Assembly: GCA_023425905.1 (NCBI GenBank)
Contig: JAFABT010000086.1
Coordinates: 1-9,534 of the forward strand
Length of the DNA stretch: 9,534 nt
Direction: 5' to 3'
DNA from: Actinomycetes bacterium
GTDB lineage: Bacteria; Actinomycetota; Actinomycetes; Actinomycetales; Cellulomonadaceae
The notes under the pieces were generated by a model, which worked only from the letters and a program-made list of their open reading frames with translations, searched no databases and was not told the origin of the DNA. Shown here piece by piece: positions 1-6,679 of this stretch; position 1 is the stretch's first letter; every line of letters begins with the position of its first letter. The position numbers and the translations under genes were made by a program.

Positions 1-378
1 GATCTCCGCCTCCTTGATGTCCGCGAGGACCTCGTCCCACCCGGTCTCGATGACGGGCGAGAACGCGATGACGTCGACGTCCTGCGCGATGAAGTCGCGC
101 AGCGCCTTGATCTGGTTCTCCTGCTTCTGCTGCGCGTCGACGAACGTGAGCTCGATGCCGTTGGCGGCGGTGAGGCTCGCCTTGACCGACTCGGTGTTCG
201 CGGTGCGCCAGCCGGACTCGGCGCCGAGCTGGGAGAAGCCGACGCGGATGGTGCCCGCCTTGTCGCCCTCGCCTCCCTTGCCGGTGGTCTCGGCGTCGTC
301 GCTGCACGCCGTGAGGCCCAGTGCGGCCACGGCCGCGATCGCCGTGATGATGACGAGGTTCTTGCGCTTGCTGGTCAT
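1..378 (-). CDS. Sugar ABC transporter substrate-binding lipoprotein, YtfQ-like (partial, C-terminus beyond left edge)
   Basis: Only the first 126 codons are in the window; the frame is open to base 1. The ATG at 378-376 has a strong ribosome binding site (AAGGAGGA, 5 bases upstream). Residues 4-24 form a lipoprotein signal peptide: KRK, a hydrophobic stretch, and lipobox L22-T-A-C25, so the mature protein is probably lipid-anchored outside the membrane. After an acidic glycine-rich linker (26-42) the periplasmic-binding-protein fold begins, with IRVGFSQLGAESGWRTAN (44-61), DAQQKQENQIKALRDF and PVIETGW. These segments closely resemble E. coli YtfQ, the galactofuranose-binding protein, as I recall it. 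The gene follows araBDA, so I infer uptake of L-arabinose or another pentose or furanose. ATPase and permease genes should lie beyond the left edge. Family assignment is firm; substrate is inferred. Confidence 0.88.
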   Translation of the reverse strand, partial: MTSKRKNLVIITAIAAVAALGLTACSDDAETTGKGGEGDKAGTIRVGFSQLGAESGWRTANTESVKASLTAANGIELTFVDAQQKQENQIKALRDFIAQDVDVIAFSPVIETGWDEVLADIKEAEI

Positions 379-411
379 GCTCTCCTCCTTGAGAGTTCCG
401 GCCGTGCGGGA

Positions 412-427
412 CTGGTCGAGGGACCAG
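412..427 (-). other. Perfect hairpin in the araA to binding-protein gap
   Basis: CTGGTC at 412-417 and GACCAG at 422-427 form a perfect 6-base-pair stem with a 4-base loop, 34 bases before the binding-protein start codon. It is not followed by a U-run on the minus strand, so it does not look like a classical terminator. It could be an RNA processing or stabilising element separating enzyme and transporter expression. This is inference from the inverted repeat only. Confidence 0.35.
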
Positions 428-449
428 GACCTGGCCGTACCGGTGCGGG

Positions 450-463
450 TGTGAACGTCGTGC
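450..463 (-). promoter_or_regulatory. Degenerate operator-like site upstream of the binding-protein gene
   Basis: TGTGAACGTCGTGC on the plus strand matches 10 of 14 positions of the operator at 4594-4607 when read on the other strand. One half-site (TGTGAACGT) is intact and the other is degenerate. It lies about 70 bases upstream of the binding-protein start, where a second regulated promoter for the transporter genes could sit. A near-palindrome, CCGTACCGGTGCGG, sits next to it at 435-448. No convincing -35/-10 pair was found here. Confidence 0.25.
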
Positions 464-511
464 TCGAACGGTGGTGCTGGTCGTGCTGATCGATCCGGGT
501 CGGGCAGCGGG

Positions 512-2029
512 TCAGAACCCGCGGTCGATCCGGTGGTAGACGGCGTCCCAGCGCAGCTCGCGCTCGATCTGCCGGACGGTCGTGCTCTCGTCGATGACGA
601 CGAGCTCGATCCCGGCCATCCGGGCAAGGTCCTCGAAGACCTCGATGCCGAGCGCCGTCGTCATGACCGTGTGGTGGGCGGCACCGACGTGCAGCCAGGC
701 TGCCGCCGACGTCGCGAGGTCGGGTCGCGGCGCCCACACGGCGTGGGCGACGGGGAGCCGGGGAAGGGCCTGCGGCGGCTCGACGACGTCGACGACGTTG
801 GCGGTGAGCCGGAAGCGGTCACGCATGTCGCTCAGCGCGACGACGAGCGCCGGGCCGGGCGCGGCGGAGAACACGAGCCGCACCGGGTCCTCCCGGCCGC
901 CGATGCCGAGCGCGTGCACCTCGAGAGCGGGCTTCGCCGTCGTGAGCGACGGGCAGATCTCGAGCATGTGGGCGCCGAGGATGAGCTCCTCGCCGGGGGT
1001 GAGGTCGTACGTGTAGTCCTCCATGAGCGAGGCGCCGCCCGGCAGGCCGTGGCCCATGACCTTCGCGGCGCGGACGAGGACGGCCGTCTTCCAGTCGCCC
1101 TCGGCCCCGAAGCCGTAGCCCTCCGCCATGAGGCGCTGCACCGCGAGGCCGGGAAGCTGGCGCAGGCCGCCGAGGTCCTCGAAGTTCGTCGTGAACGCCC
1201 CGAAGCCGCCCTCGACGAGGAAGGTCCGCAGCCCCGCCTCGATGCGGGCGCCGTAGCGCAGCGACTCGTGACGTTCCCAGCCGGGCCGCAGCTCGGGTGC
1301 GACGTCGTACGTCTCGAGGTACTCCGCGACGAGCGCGTCGACCTCGGACTCGGACACCGCATCGACGAGGTCGACGAGGTCGTTGACGCCCCACGTGTTG
1401 ATCGAGACGCCGAGCATGACCTCGGCCTCGGTCTTGTCACCCTCGGTGACGGCGACCTCACGCATGTTGTCGCCGAACCGGGCGACGCGCAGGCCGTCGA
1501 GCTCTGCCCGCCCCGCCGCGGCCCGCACCCAGGTGCCGACCTCGGCGCGCACCCGGGCGTCGGTCACGTGGCCGACGACGGTCTTGCGGGCGACCTGCAG
1601 CCGGGTCTGGACGTAGCCGAACTCCCGGTCGCCGTGCGCGGCCTGGTTGAGGTTCATGAAGTCCATGTCGATCGTCGACCACGGCAGCGCGACGTTCGCC
1701 TGGGTGTGCAGGTGGAGCAGCGGCTTCGCGAGCAGGTCGAGACCCCGGATCCACATCTTCGCCGGGGAGAACGTGTGCATCCAGGCGACGACGCCGATGC
1801 ACGCGTCGGACGCGCCGGCGTCGATGATCGTGCGGCGGATCGCGTCCGAGCTCGTGAGCACGGGCTTCCACACGATGCGCACGGGGATCTCGTCCGCCCC
1901 GTCGAGTGCCGCCGCGATGCTCTGCGACTGCCGGGCCACCTGGTCGAGGACGTCCTCCCCGTACAGGCCCTGGCTGCCAGTGAGGAACCAGATCTCCTTG
2001 CCCTCGAACGGGCTGTCCTTGACGCTCAC
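512..2029 (-). CDS. araA: L-arabinose isomerase
   Basis: Converts L-arabinose to L-ribulose in the cytoplasm, the first step of the bacterial pathway. The protein is 505 residues, close to the usual 500, and matches the family throughout: WFLTGSQGLYGE near the N-terminus, WMHTFSPAKMWIRGL (83-97), GYGFGAEGDWKTA (304-316), MEDYTY (336-341), GAHMLEICP (352-360) and GAAHHT (449-454). By alignment to E. coli AraA, the metal ligands correspond to E310, E337, H354 and one of H452/H453, so the active site is complete. The start is GTG, overlapping the araD stop as GTGA (2026-2029), with an AGGAGG ribosome binding site inside the end of araD. It is the third gene of araBDA and should be controlled by the operators upstream of araB. 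Confidence 0.98.
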   Translation of the reverse strand: MSVKDSPFEGKEIWFLTGSQGLYGEDVLDQVARQSQSIAAALDGADEIPVRIVWKPVLTSSDAIRRTIIDAGASDACIGVVAWMHTFSPAKMWIRGLDLLAKPLLHLHTQANVALPWSTIDMDFMNLNQAAHGDREFGYVQTRLQVARKTVVGHVTDARVRAEVGTWVRAAAGRAELDGLRVARFGDNMREVAVTEGDKTEAEVMLGVSINTWGVNDLVDLVDAVSESEVDALVAEYLETYDVAPELRPGWERHESLRYGARIEAGLRTFLVEGGFGAFTTNFEDLGGLRQLPGLAVQRLMAEGYGFGAEGDWKTAVLVRAAKVMGHGLPGGASLMEDYTYDLTPGEELILGAHMLEICPSLTTAKPALEVHALGIGGREDPVRLVFSAAPGPALVVALSDMRDRFRLTANVVDVVEPPQALPRLPVAHAVWAPRPDLATSAAAWLHVGAAHHTVMTTALGIEVFEDLARMAGIELVVIDESTTVRQIERELRWDAVYHRIDRGF

Positions 2030-2742
2030 TTGGTGTCCTCCTGGCCGTAGACGTTCTGGTACCGGTCGTAGAGCCGGTCGATGTCGCGCTGGTCGATCGG
2101 CGTCGGTGCGCCGAGCTGGCTCGAGATGTGGACGGTGCGCGCGACCTCCTCGACCATGACGGCCGCCTTGACGGCCGCGGTCGCGTCACGCCCGATCGTG
2201 AACGGGCCATGGTTGCGCATGAGCACCGCGGGGCTGCGCGAGGCGCTGAGCGTCTCGACGATGCCGCGGCCGATCGAGTCGTCACCGATGAGCGCGAACG
2301 GCCCGACGGGCACCGGCCCGCCGAACTCGTCGGCCATCATCGTGAGGACGCAGGGGATCTCCTCCCCGCGCGCGGCCCAGGCCGTCGCGTACGTCGAGTG
2401 GGTGTGGACGACGCCGCCGACGTCGGGCATGTGCCGGTAGACGTAGGCGTGCGCCGCGGTGTCCGACGAGGGGGCGCGGTCGCCGTCGACGAGCGCGCCG
2501 GCGAGGTCGCACACGACCATCGCCTCGGGGCTGAGCGCGTCGTACGTGACGCCCGACGGCTTGATGACGAAGAGGTCGGGGTGGCCCGGGACGCGCACCC
2601 GCTCGGACACGTTGCCGGCGGTCCACACGACGAGGCCCCACCGCGGCAGCTCTGCGTGCAGGCGCGAGACGCGCTCGCGCGCCTCGGCGACGGCCGCGTG
2701 CACCTCGGGTGCGACGTCGGACAGGGTGCGGGGCGCGGTCAC
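2026..2742 (-). CDS. araD: L-ribulose-5-phosphate 4-epimerase
   Basis: Epimerises L-ribulose 5-phosphate to D-xylulose 5-phosphate, delivering arabinose carbon to the pentose phosphate pathway. The 238-residue class II aldolase-like protein has GNVSER (43-48), KPSGVTYD (61-68), SSDTAAH with D94, the zinc-binding pair H113-T-H115, ADEFGG with D138, NHGPF with H178, and Y232 in the C-terminal VYGQ. These correspond to the catalytic and metal residues known from E. coli AraD, so the enzyme should be active. It starts at GTG 2742-2740, overlapping the araB stop as GTGA, with GAGGAG about 8 bases upstream. The overlaps on both sides imply translational coupling within one mRNA. Confidence 0.97.
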   Translation of the reverse strand: MTAPRTLSDVAPEVHAAVAEARERVSRLHAELPRWGLVVWTAGNVSERVRVPGHPDLFVIKPSGVTYDALSPEAMVVCDLAGALVDGDRAPSSDTAAHAYVYRHMPDVGGVVHTHSTYATAWAARGEEIPCVLTMMADEFGGPVPVGPFALIGDDSIGRGIVETLSASRSPAVLMRNHGPFTIGRDATAAVKAAVMVEEVARTVHISSQLGAPTPIDQRDIDRLYDRYQNVYGQEDTK

Positions 2743-4517
2743 GGGCGGGACTCCTCGGGCTCGGCGGTTGCGGCGCGTGCCGCGAGGGCGTCGCGGCGGA
2801 CCGCGCGCAAGCGGTGCATGACGTCGTTCTCACCACGGCCGAAGTAGTCGTGGAGGGTGCGGTACTCGGCGTAGAGCCGGTCGTAGGCGGCGGCGCGCTC
2901 CTCGTCGGGCAGGTAGGCGCGCTCGATGCGGCGGCCCATGACCGCCGCGGCGGCGCGCACGTCGGAGAAGGCACCGGCGGCGACGGCCGCGTGGATCGCG
3001 GAGCCGAGGGCGGGGCCCTGGTCCGAGACGACCGTCGACAGCGGCAGCCGCGTGACGTCGGCGTACATCTGCATGAGGAGGCGGTTCTTGAGCAGGCCGC
3101 CGGCGACGACGAGCTCGCGCACAGGGACCCCCGCGGCGTCGAAGGTCTCGACGATCGTCCGGGTGCCGAAGGCCGTCGCCTCGAGGAGCGCCCGGTACTG
3201 GTCCTCCGGCCGCGTCGCGAGGGTCTGCCCGAGGATGACGCCCGAGAGCTCGTGGTCGACGAGCACCGAGCGGTTGCCGGAGTGCCAGTCGAGGGCGACG
3301 AGGCCGTGCTCGCCGATCTGCTGCTGCGCGGCGAGCGCGGTGAGGTGCTCGTGCACGGTCACGCCCTGGGCGCGCGCCGCCTCCTCATAGCTCGCGGGGA
3401 CGCCGTGCGCGACGAACCAGCCGAAGATGTCCCCGACGCCGCTCTGGCCGGCCTCGTACCCCCACAGCCCGTCGACGATCCCGCCGTCGACGACGCCGCA
3501 CATGCCGGGCACCTCGGCGAGCTGGTCGCTGTTCATCACGTGGCACGTCGAGGTGCCCATGATCGCGACCATCTGCCCGGGCTCGGTCGCGCCCGCGGCC
3601 GGCGCGGTCACGTGCGCGTCGACGTTGCCGACCGCGACGGCGATCCCTTCGGGGAGCCCGGTCCACGCGGCGGCCTCCGCGGTGAGCGACCCGGCACGGT
3701 CACCGAGGCGGCCGATGCGGTGCGCGAGCTTGTCCTCGACGAAGTCCTCGAAACGCGGGTTGAGGGCCGCGAGGTACTCCCGCGACGGGTACTGCCCGTC
3801 CTGGTAGACGCCCTTGTAGCCGGCGGTGCACGCGTTGCGGACGTAGGTGCCGGTGAGCTGCCAGACGATCCAGTCGGCGGCCTCGACCCAGTGCTCGGTC
3901 GCCGCGTAGATCTCCGGGTCGCCCTCGAGCAGCTCGAGGCCCTTGGCGAGCTCCCACTCGCTCGAGATGAGGCCGCCGTAGCGTCCGAGCCAGGGCTCGC
4001 TGCGCTCACGGGCGAGGTCGTTGATGCGGTCGGCGTGCGGCTGTGCGGCGTGGTGGCGCCACAGCTTGACGTAGGCGTGGGGGCGGTCGGCGAACTGCGG
4101 GTGCTCGGACAGCGGGGTGCCGGACGCGTCGGTCGGGATCATCGTGCACGCGGTGAAGTCGGTCCCGATGCCGACGACGCGGGCTGCGTCGACGACGTCG
4201 GGGCCGTGGGCGTCGCGCGCCGCGGCAAGGGCGGCCGGGACGGCGTTGCGCAGGACGTCGACGTAGTCGGACGGGACCTGCAGCGCCCAGTCGGCGGGGA
4301 GCGGGAGCGGACGCCCGGCGTCCGCCGCGGGTCCGTGGTCGAGCGTGCGGTCCATGACGGCGTGGGGGTAGGCGAAGGTCGCACTGCCGAGCTCGGCGCC
4401 GTCGCTCACGCGGACGACGAGGGCGCGTCCCGAGAGGGTGCCGAAGTCGACGCCGATGACGAGCGCCCCGTCCGGTGCGGCGGTGGCTGAGGTGCTGGAG
4501 GCAGGGCTGCCGGTCAT
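2739..4517 (-). CDS. araB: Ribulokinase
   Basis: Phosphorylates L-ribulose with ATP, the second step of arabinose breakdown. FGGY-family motifs from the ATG at 4517: phosphate loop IGVDFGTLSGRA (21-32), GIGTDFTACTM (116-126), SSEWELAKGLELLE (185-198), VGNVDAH (296-302), GTSTCHVM (321-328), YEAGQSGVGD (354-363) and VAGGLLKN (471-478). The length is 592 residues, slightly above the roughly 566 of E. coli, with an extended Ser/Ala-rich N-terminus. The frame is open to a GTG at 4565, but that codon coincides with the predicted transcription start. The ATG at 4517 is therefore preferred, with AAGGA 13 bases upstream (rather far); the in-frame GTG at 4529 lies only one base after AAGGA. First gene of araBDA, under two operators. 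The enzyme call is firm, the exact start less so. Confidence 0.96.
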   Translation of the reverse strand: MTGSPASSTSATAAPDGALVIGVDFGTLSGRALVVRVSDGAELGSATFAYPHAVMDRTLDHGPAADAGRPLPLPADWALQVPSDYVDVLRNAVPAALAAARDAHGPDVVDAARVVGIGTDFTACTMIPTDASGTPLSEHPQFADRPHAYVKLWRHHAAQPHADRINDLARERSEPWLGRYGGLISSEWELAKGLELLEGDPEIYAATEHWVEAADWIVWQLTGTYVRNACTAGYKGVYQDGQYPSREYLAALNPRFEDFVEDKLAHRIGRLGDRAGSLTAEAAAWTGLPEGIAVAVGNVDAHVTAPAAGATEPGQMVAIMGTSTCHVMNSDQLAEVPGMCGVVDGGIVDGLWGYEAGQSGVGDIFGWFVAHGVPASYEEAARAQGVTVHEHLTALAAQQQIGEHGLVALDWHSGNRSVLVDHELSGVILGQTLATRPEDQYRALLEATAFGTRTIVETFDAAGVPVRELVVAGGLLKNRLLMQMYADVTRLPLSTVVSDQGPALGSAIHAAVAAGAFSDVRAAAAVMGRRIERAYLPDEERAAAYDRLYAEYRTLHDYFGRGENDVMHRLRAVRRDALAARAATAEPEESRP

Positions 4518-4538
4518 GTCGCGGGTCACGTCCTTGTG

Positions 4539-4570
4539 ATCTGGCCCACATCTGCGTGGGCTCACCAGAT
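4539..4570 (-). other. Interrupted inverted repeat in the araB leader
   Basis: On the minus strand, ATCTGG (4570-4565) pairs with CCAGAT (4544-4539), and CCCAC (4560-4556) pairs with GTGGG (4549-4545). The loop is 6 bases (GCAGAT) and there is a one-sided 4-base bulge (TGAG), giving 11 base pairs. The predicted transcription start is near 4565, so the inner stem lies in the 5' leader just upstream of the araB ribosome binding site, while the outer arm may be untranscribed. It may act as an RNA structure or as a DNA binding site; the sequence does not decide. Confidence 0.4.
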
Positions 4571-4571
4571 G

Positions 4572-4599
4572 ATGTTAGCGCTCACAAGCCATATGTCAA
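4572..4599 (-). promoter_or_regulatory. Predicted araBDA promoter
   Basis: On the minus strand a perfect TTGACA -35 hexamer (4599-4594) is followed after 16 bases by TAACAT (4577-4572), which matches TATAAT at 4 of 6 positions. This places the transcription start near 4565, leaving a leader of about 48 bases before the araB ATG at 4517. Each hexamer is covered by one of the two palindromic operators, as expected for a repressible sigma70-type promoter. Confidence 0.65.
4573..4586. promoter_or_regulatory. LacI-family operator 1 (over -10)
   Basis: TGTTAGCGCTCACA is a palindrome apart from one position, with the central CG typical of LacI-family operators. It lies over the -10 box of the araB promoter. 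Read on the minus strand (TTGTGAGCGCTAACA) it is close to the ideal symmetric lac operator core. The regulator gene starts about 1.1 kb upstream, and its recognition helix differs from that of E. coli LacI by one residue in the key segment. Bound repressor would block RNA polymerase. Confidence 0.7.
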
Positions 4600-4607
4600 C
4601 GTTCACA
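4594..4607. promoter_or_regulatory. LacI-family operator 2 (over -35)
   Basis: TGTCAACGTTCACA is a 14-base palindrome apart from one position and contains the TTGACA -35 box on its minus strand. Its centre is 21 bases, two helical turns, from that of operator 1, so two repressor dimers would sit on the same face of the DNA. The half-site TGTGAACGTT resembles that of operator 1. Confidence 0.7.
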
Positions 4608-4616
4608 TCGAAACTT

Positions 4617-4629
4617 GCGGAAAATCCGC
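4617..4629 (-). terminator. Small hairpin after the LacI gene, possible terminator
   Basis: On the minus strand GCGGA-TTT-TCCGC forms a perfect 5-base-pair hairpin with a 3-base loop, followed by AAGTTT. It lies between the regulator stop and the araB operators, where a terminator would insulate araB from proC-lacI transcription. The U-run is poor. The flanking GC-rich repeats (4630-4669) could add to the RNA structure. The call is tentative. Confidence 0.3.
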
Positions 4630-4690
4630 CGAACCCGCGGGTCCCGCTCCCGAACCCGCGGGTCCCGCTGCCGAGCGCGCGGGTGACTCA
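4630..4690. repeat. 21-base tandem repeat at the 3' end of the regulator gene
   Basis: The 19-base unit CGAACCCGCGGGTCCCGCT is present exactly at 4630-4648 and 4651-4669. A third, degenerate copy (13 of 19) starts at 4672 and includes the regulator's stop codon, so the period is 21 bases. Each exact unit contains the 10-base palindrome ACCCGCGGGT. The period equals the centre-to-centre spacing of the neighbouring operators and is a multiple of three, so an origin as protein-coding repeat is also possible. Confidence 0.8.
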
Positions 4691-5722
4691 GGCCCGCGCG
4701 GGTCCCGTCGACGCGCGCACGATGAGCCGCGGCGCGATCGGCGTGTGATCGAGCTCGAGGCCCTCCATCGCGTCGAGGAGCATCGCGATCGACCGCTGCC
4801 CCAGCTGCCGGAACTCCTGGCGCATCGTCGTGAGCGGCGGCAAGAAGCAGTCCGCGCCCTCGATGTCGTCGAAGCCGATGACCGACACGTCCCCCGGGAC
4901 GCTCGCCCCGTGGTCGACCGCCGCCCGGATGAAGCCCAGCGCGAGCTGGTCGTTCGACGTGAACACCGCCGACGGCAGCCCGTCCTTCGCCATCCGGCGC
5001 CCCACCTCGTACCCGCGCCGCGACTCCCACGCCCCCGCGTCGACGAGCAGGCCGCTCGGGTCGATCCCCGCGTTCGCGAGCTCCTCACGCCAGCCGATGA
5101 TGCGCTCACGCGCATCGAGCCAGTCCCCCGGCCCCGCGATGTGGACGATGTCCCGGTGCCCGAGCTCGAGCAGATGCCGCGTCGCCTGGCGCGCACCGAG
5201 CCGCTGATCGACGCTCACCGGGTGGAACGCCTGGCCCGCCGGCACGCCCGCGGCGATCGTCACGACCGGCACCTGCTCCGCGTACGGGCTCAGCACGGAG
5301 TGCACGTCCGTCATGGGTGCGATGACGACAACGCCCTCGACGCCCTGCGAGAGAAAGTGCTCCATCGCCCGGGGCGTGCTCTCCGGGGTGAGGTTCGGCA
5401 TCGAGACCATCGACACGAAGTAGCCGGCCTCCCGCGCGGCCTGCTCGACCGCGAGCAACGTCGACGTCGGCCCAAAGCTGGGACCGGACGCCGTGACCAG
5501 CCCGATCATCCCCGACCTGCTCGTCACGAGCGCCCGCGCCGCCGTGTTACGCCGGTACCCGAGCTGAGCGATCGCCGCCCGCACCCGGTCCGCGGTCTCC
5601 GGCCGCACGCTCGGGTGGTCGTTGAGCACCCGAGACACCGTCTGGTGGGAGACGCCCGCCACCCGGGCGACGTCGTTCATCGCCGGAGGTCGGCCCGAGC
5701 GCGACCTCGGCTGCGTCGTCAT
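4688..5722 (-). CDS. LacI-family transcriptional regulator, probable arabinose operon repressor (AraR-like)
   Basis: A 344-residue LacI/GalR repressor. The N-terminal helix-turn-helix (about 14-33, MNDVARVAGVSHQTVSRVLN) is followed by PSVRPETADRVRAAIAQLGY and a hinge near 59-65. The periplasmic-binding-like effector domain then runs from about 72 to the end, with FTSNDQLALG (254-263) and VSVIGFDD (279-286) as family hallmarks. The recognition segment VSHQTVSR differs from E. coli LacI VSYQTVSR by one residue, fitting the lac-like operators beside araB. The ATG at 5722 overlaps the proC stop (ATGA). An upstream in-frame start (5785) would lie inside proC and add a non-family arginine-rich tail. 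No clear ribosome binding site is seen, so translation probably depends on coupling to proC. Repression of araBDA relieved by a pentose is inferred from position and operators. Confidence 0.9.
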   Translation of the reverse strand: MTTQPRSRSGRPPAMNDVARVAGVSHQTVSRVLNDHPSVRPETADRVRAAIAQLGYRRNTAARALVTSRSGMIGLVTASGPSFGPTSTLLAVEQAAREAGYFVSMVSMPNLTPESTPRAMEHFLSQGVEGVVVIAPMTDVHSVLSPYAEQVPVVTIAAGVPAGQAFHPVSVDQRLGARQATRHLLELGHRDIVHIAGPGDWLDARERIIGWREELANAGIDPSGLLVDAGAWESRRGYEVGRRMAKDGLPSAVFTSNDQLALGFIRAAVDHGASVPGDVSVIGFDDIEGADCFLPPLTTMRQEFRQLGQRSIAMLLDAMEGLELDHTPIAPRLIVRASTGPARA

Positions 5723-6552
5723 GCGCCGGTGGCGGACGATGCCGCGCCGTAGGCCCGACCCAGCTCGACCGACCGGTCGCGGCACGTGACGGCGGCCTGC
5801 ACGACGGCCGCCCGCACCCCACCCGCGTCTAGCTCACGGACCGCCGCGACCGTCGTCCCGCCCGGGGAGGACACCCGCTCCCGCAGCACGACAGGATGCT
5901 CGCCGCTCTGCGCGACGAGCGCCGCAGCGCCCTCGACCGTCGCGGTCGCGAGCTGCAGGGCGAGGTCGCGCGTGAGACCGAGGAGCACCCCGGCCTCGGC
6001 CATCGCGTCGATGAGGTAGAGCGCGTAAGCGGGGCCGGAGCCGGAGATCGCGGTGACTGCGTCGAGGTCCTTCTCCGGGACCCGGACGACGAGGCCGGTC
6101 GGGGCGAGCAGCCGCTCGACGAGAGCGAGATGCTCCTCCGTCGCCGCCGCGCCGCCGCTGATCGCGCTCGCACCCTTCCCGACGACCGCCGGGGTGTTGG
6201 GCATGACGCGCACGACTGCCGTGCCCGCGCCCAGGACGTCGGCGTAGAAGGACAACGGGATGCCCGCGGCGACGGTCGCGACGACGGCGTCGGCGCTCAG
6301 CCTGCCCGCGACCTCGCGCAGCACCTCCCCGACGACGTTCGGCTTCACGGCGACGAGGACGAGGCCGGCGTCGGCGACCGCATCGGCCGCGTCGGACGCG
6401 GTGGCGATCTCGTATGTCGCGGCGAGGTCCGCGGCACGCCGCTCGGCGCGCTCGACGACGACGACGTCACCGGCTCCCCAGCCTGCGTCGAGAAGGGCCT
6501 TGATCAGCACCTCGCCCATCACACCGCCGCCGAGCACCACCGCACGAGTCAT
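5719..6552 (-). CDS. proC: Pyrroline-5-carboxylate reductase
   Basis: Catalyses the last step of proline synthesis, reducing 1-pyrroline-5-carboxylate with NAD(P)H in the cytoplasm. The 277-residue protein starts with a Rossmann dinucleotide-binding motif, VVLGGGVMGEVL (5-16). It continues with VKP (69-71), MPNTPAVVGKG (117-127), AISGSGPAY (168-176) and the family signature ERVSSPGGTT (225-234). The length is close to the usual 270. The ATG at 6552 is preferred because the Rossmann strand follows at once; a GTG at 6621 would add 23 non-conserved residues. No Shine-Dalgarno is present, but TAGTCT lies 7 bases before the ATG, suggesting a leaderless mRNA. Its stop overlaps the start of the LacI regulator. 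Function is firm. Confidence 0.96.
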   Translation of the reverse strand: MTRAVVLGGGVMGEVLIKALLDAGWGAGDVVVVERAERRAADLAATYEIATASDAADAVADAGLVLVAVKPNVVGEVLREVAGRLSADAVVATVAAGIPLSFYADVLGAGTAVVRVMPNTPAVVGKGASAISGGAAATEEHLALVERLLAPTGLVVRVPEKDLDAVTAISGSGPAYALYLIDAMAEAGVLLGLTRDLALQLATATVEGAAALVAQSGEHPVVLRERVSSPGGTTVAAVRELDAGGVRAAVVQAAVTCRDRSVELGRAYGAASSATGA

Positions 6553-6559
6553 GCACGCG

Positions 6560-6565
6560 AGACTA
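6560..6565 (-). promoter_or_regulatory. Candidate -10 box for leaderless proC transcript
   Basis: TAGTCT fits the actinobacterial TANNNT -10 pattern and ends 7 bases before the proC ATG, the spacing expected if the mRNA begins at the start codon. There is no recognisable ribosome binding site, which supports leaderless initiation. No good -35 element is seen. Confidence 0.4.
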
Positions 6566-6679
6566 TTGCACCGCGCCTGCCCGCGACCGGCGACGGGCCG
6601 CACTCTGGGGACGAACCTCACGCGAGCGCCGCCGCAGTCGGACCCGCCTCGCCGAGGGTCAGAGCCGGGGAGCCGCCGA

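Noticed and set aside
474..491. Imperfect tandem GTGCTGGTC / GTGCTGATC
   Set aside because: Two 9-base units with one mismatch are too little evidence for a functional repeat.
533..2050. Long open frame on the plus strand opposite araA (also opposite araB at 2709-4490, and on the minus strand opposite the cysteine-rich gene and radA)
   Set aside because: These are mirror frames created by high G/C at third codon positions. Their translations are rich in Arg, Asp, Gly and Val without domain motifs, while the other strand encodes recognised enzymes.
4518..4565. N-terminal extension of ribulokinase from a GTG at 4565
   Set aside because: That codon lies at the predicted transcription start, just after the promoter -10 box, and the 16 added residues have no family character.
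5723..5785. N-terminal extension of the LacI-family regulator from 5785
   Set aside because: It would overlap proC by 67 bases and add an Arg/Gly-rich tail not typical of the family; the ATGA overlap start fits better.
6553..6621. N-terminal extension of ProC from a GTG at 6621
   Set aside because: The Rossmann motif begins right after the ATG at 6552, and the extension lacks a ribosome binding site and conserved residues.
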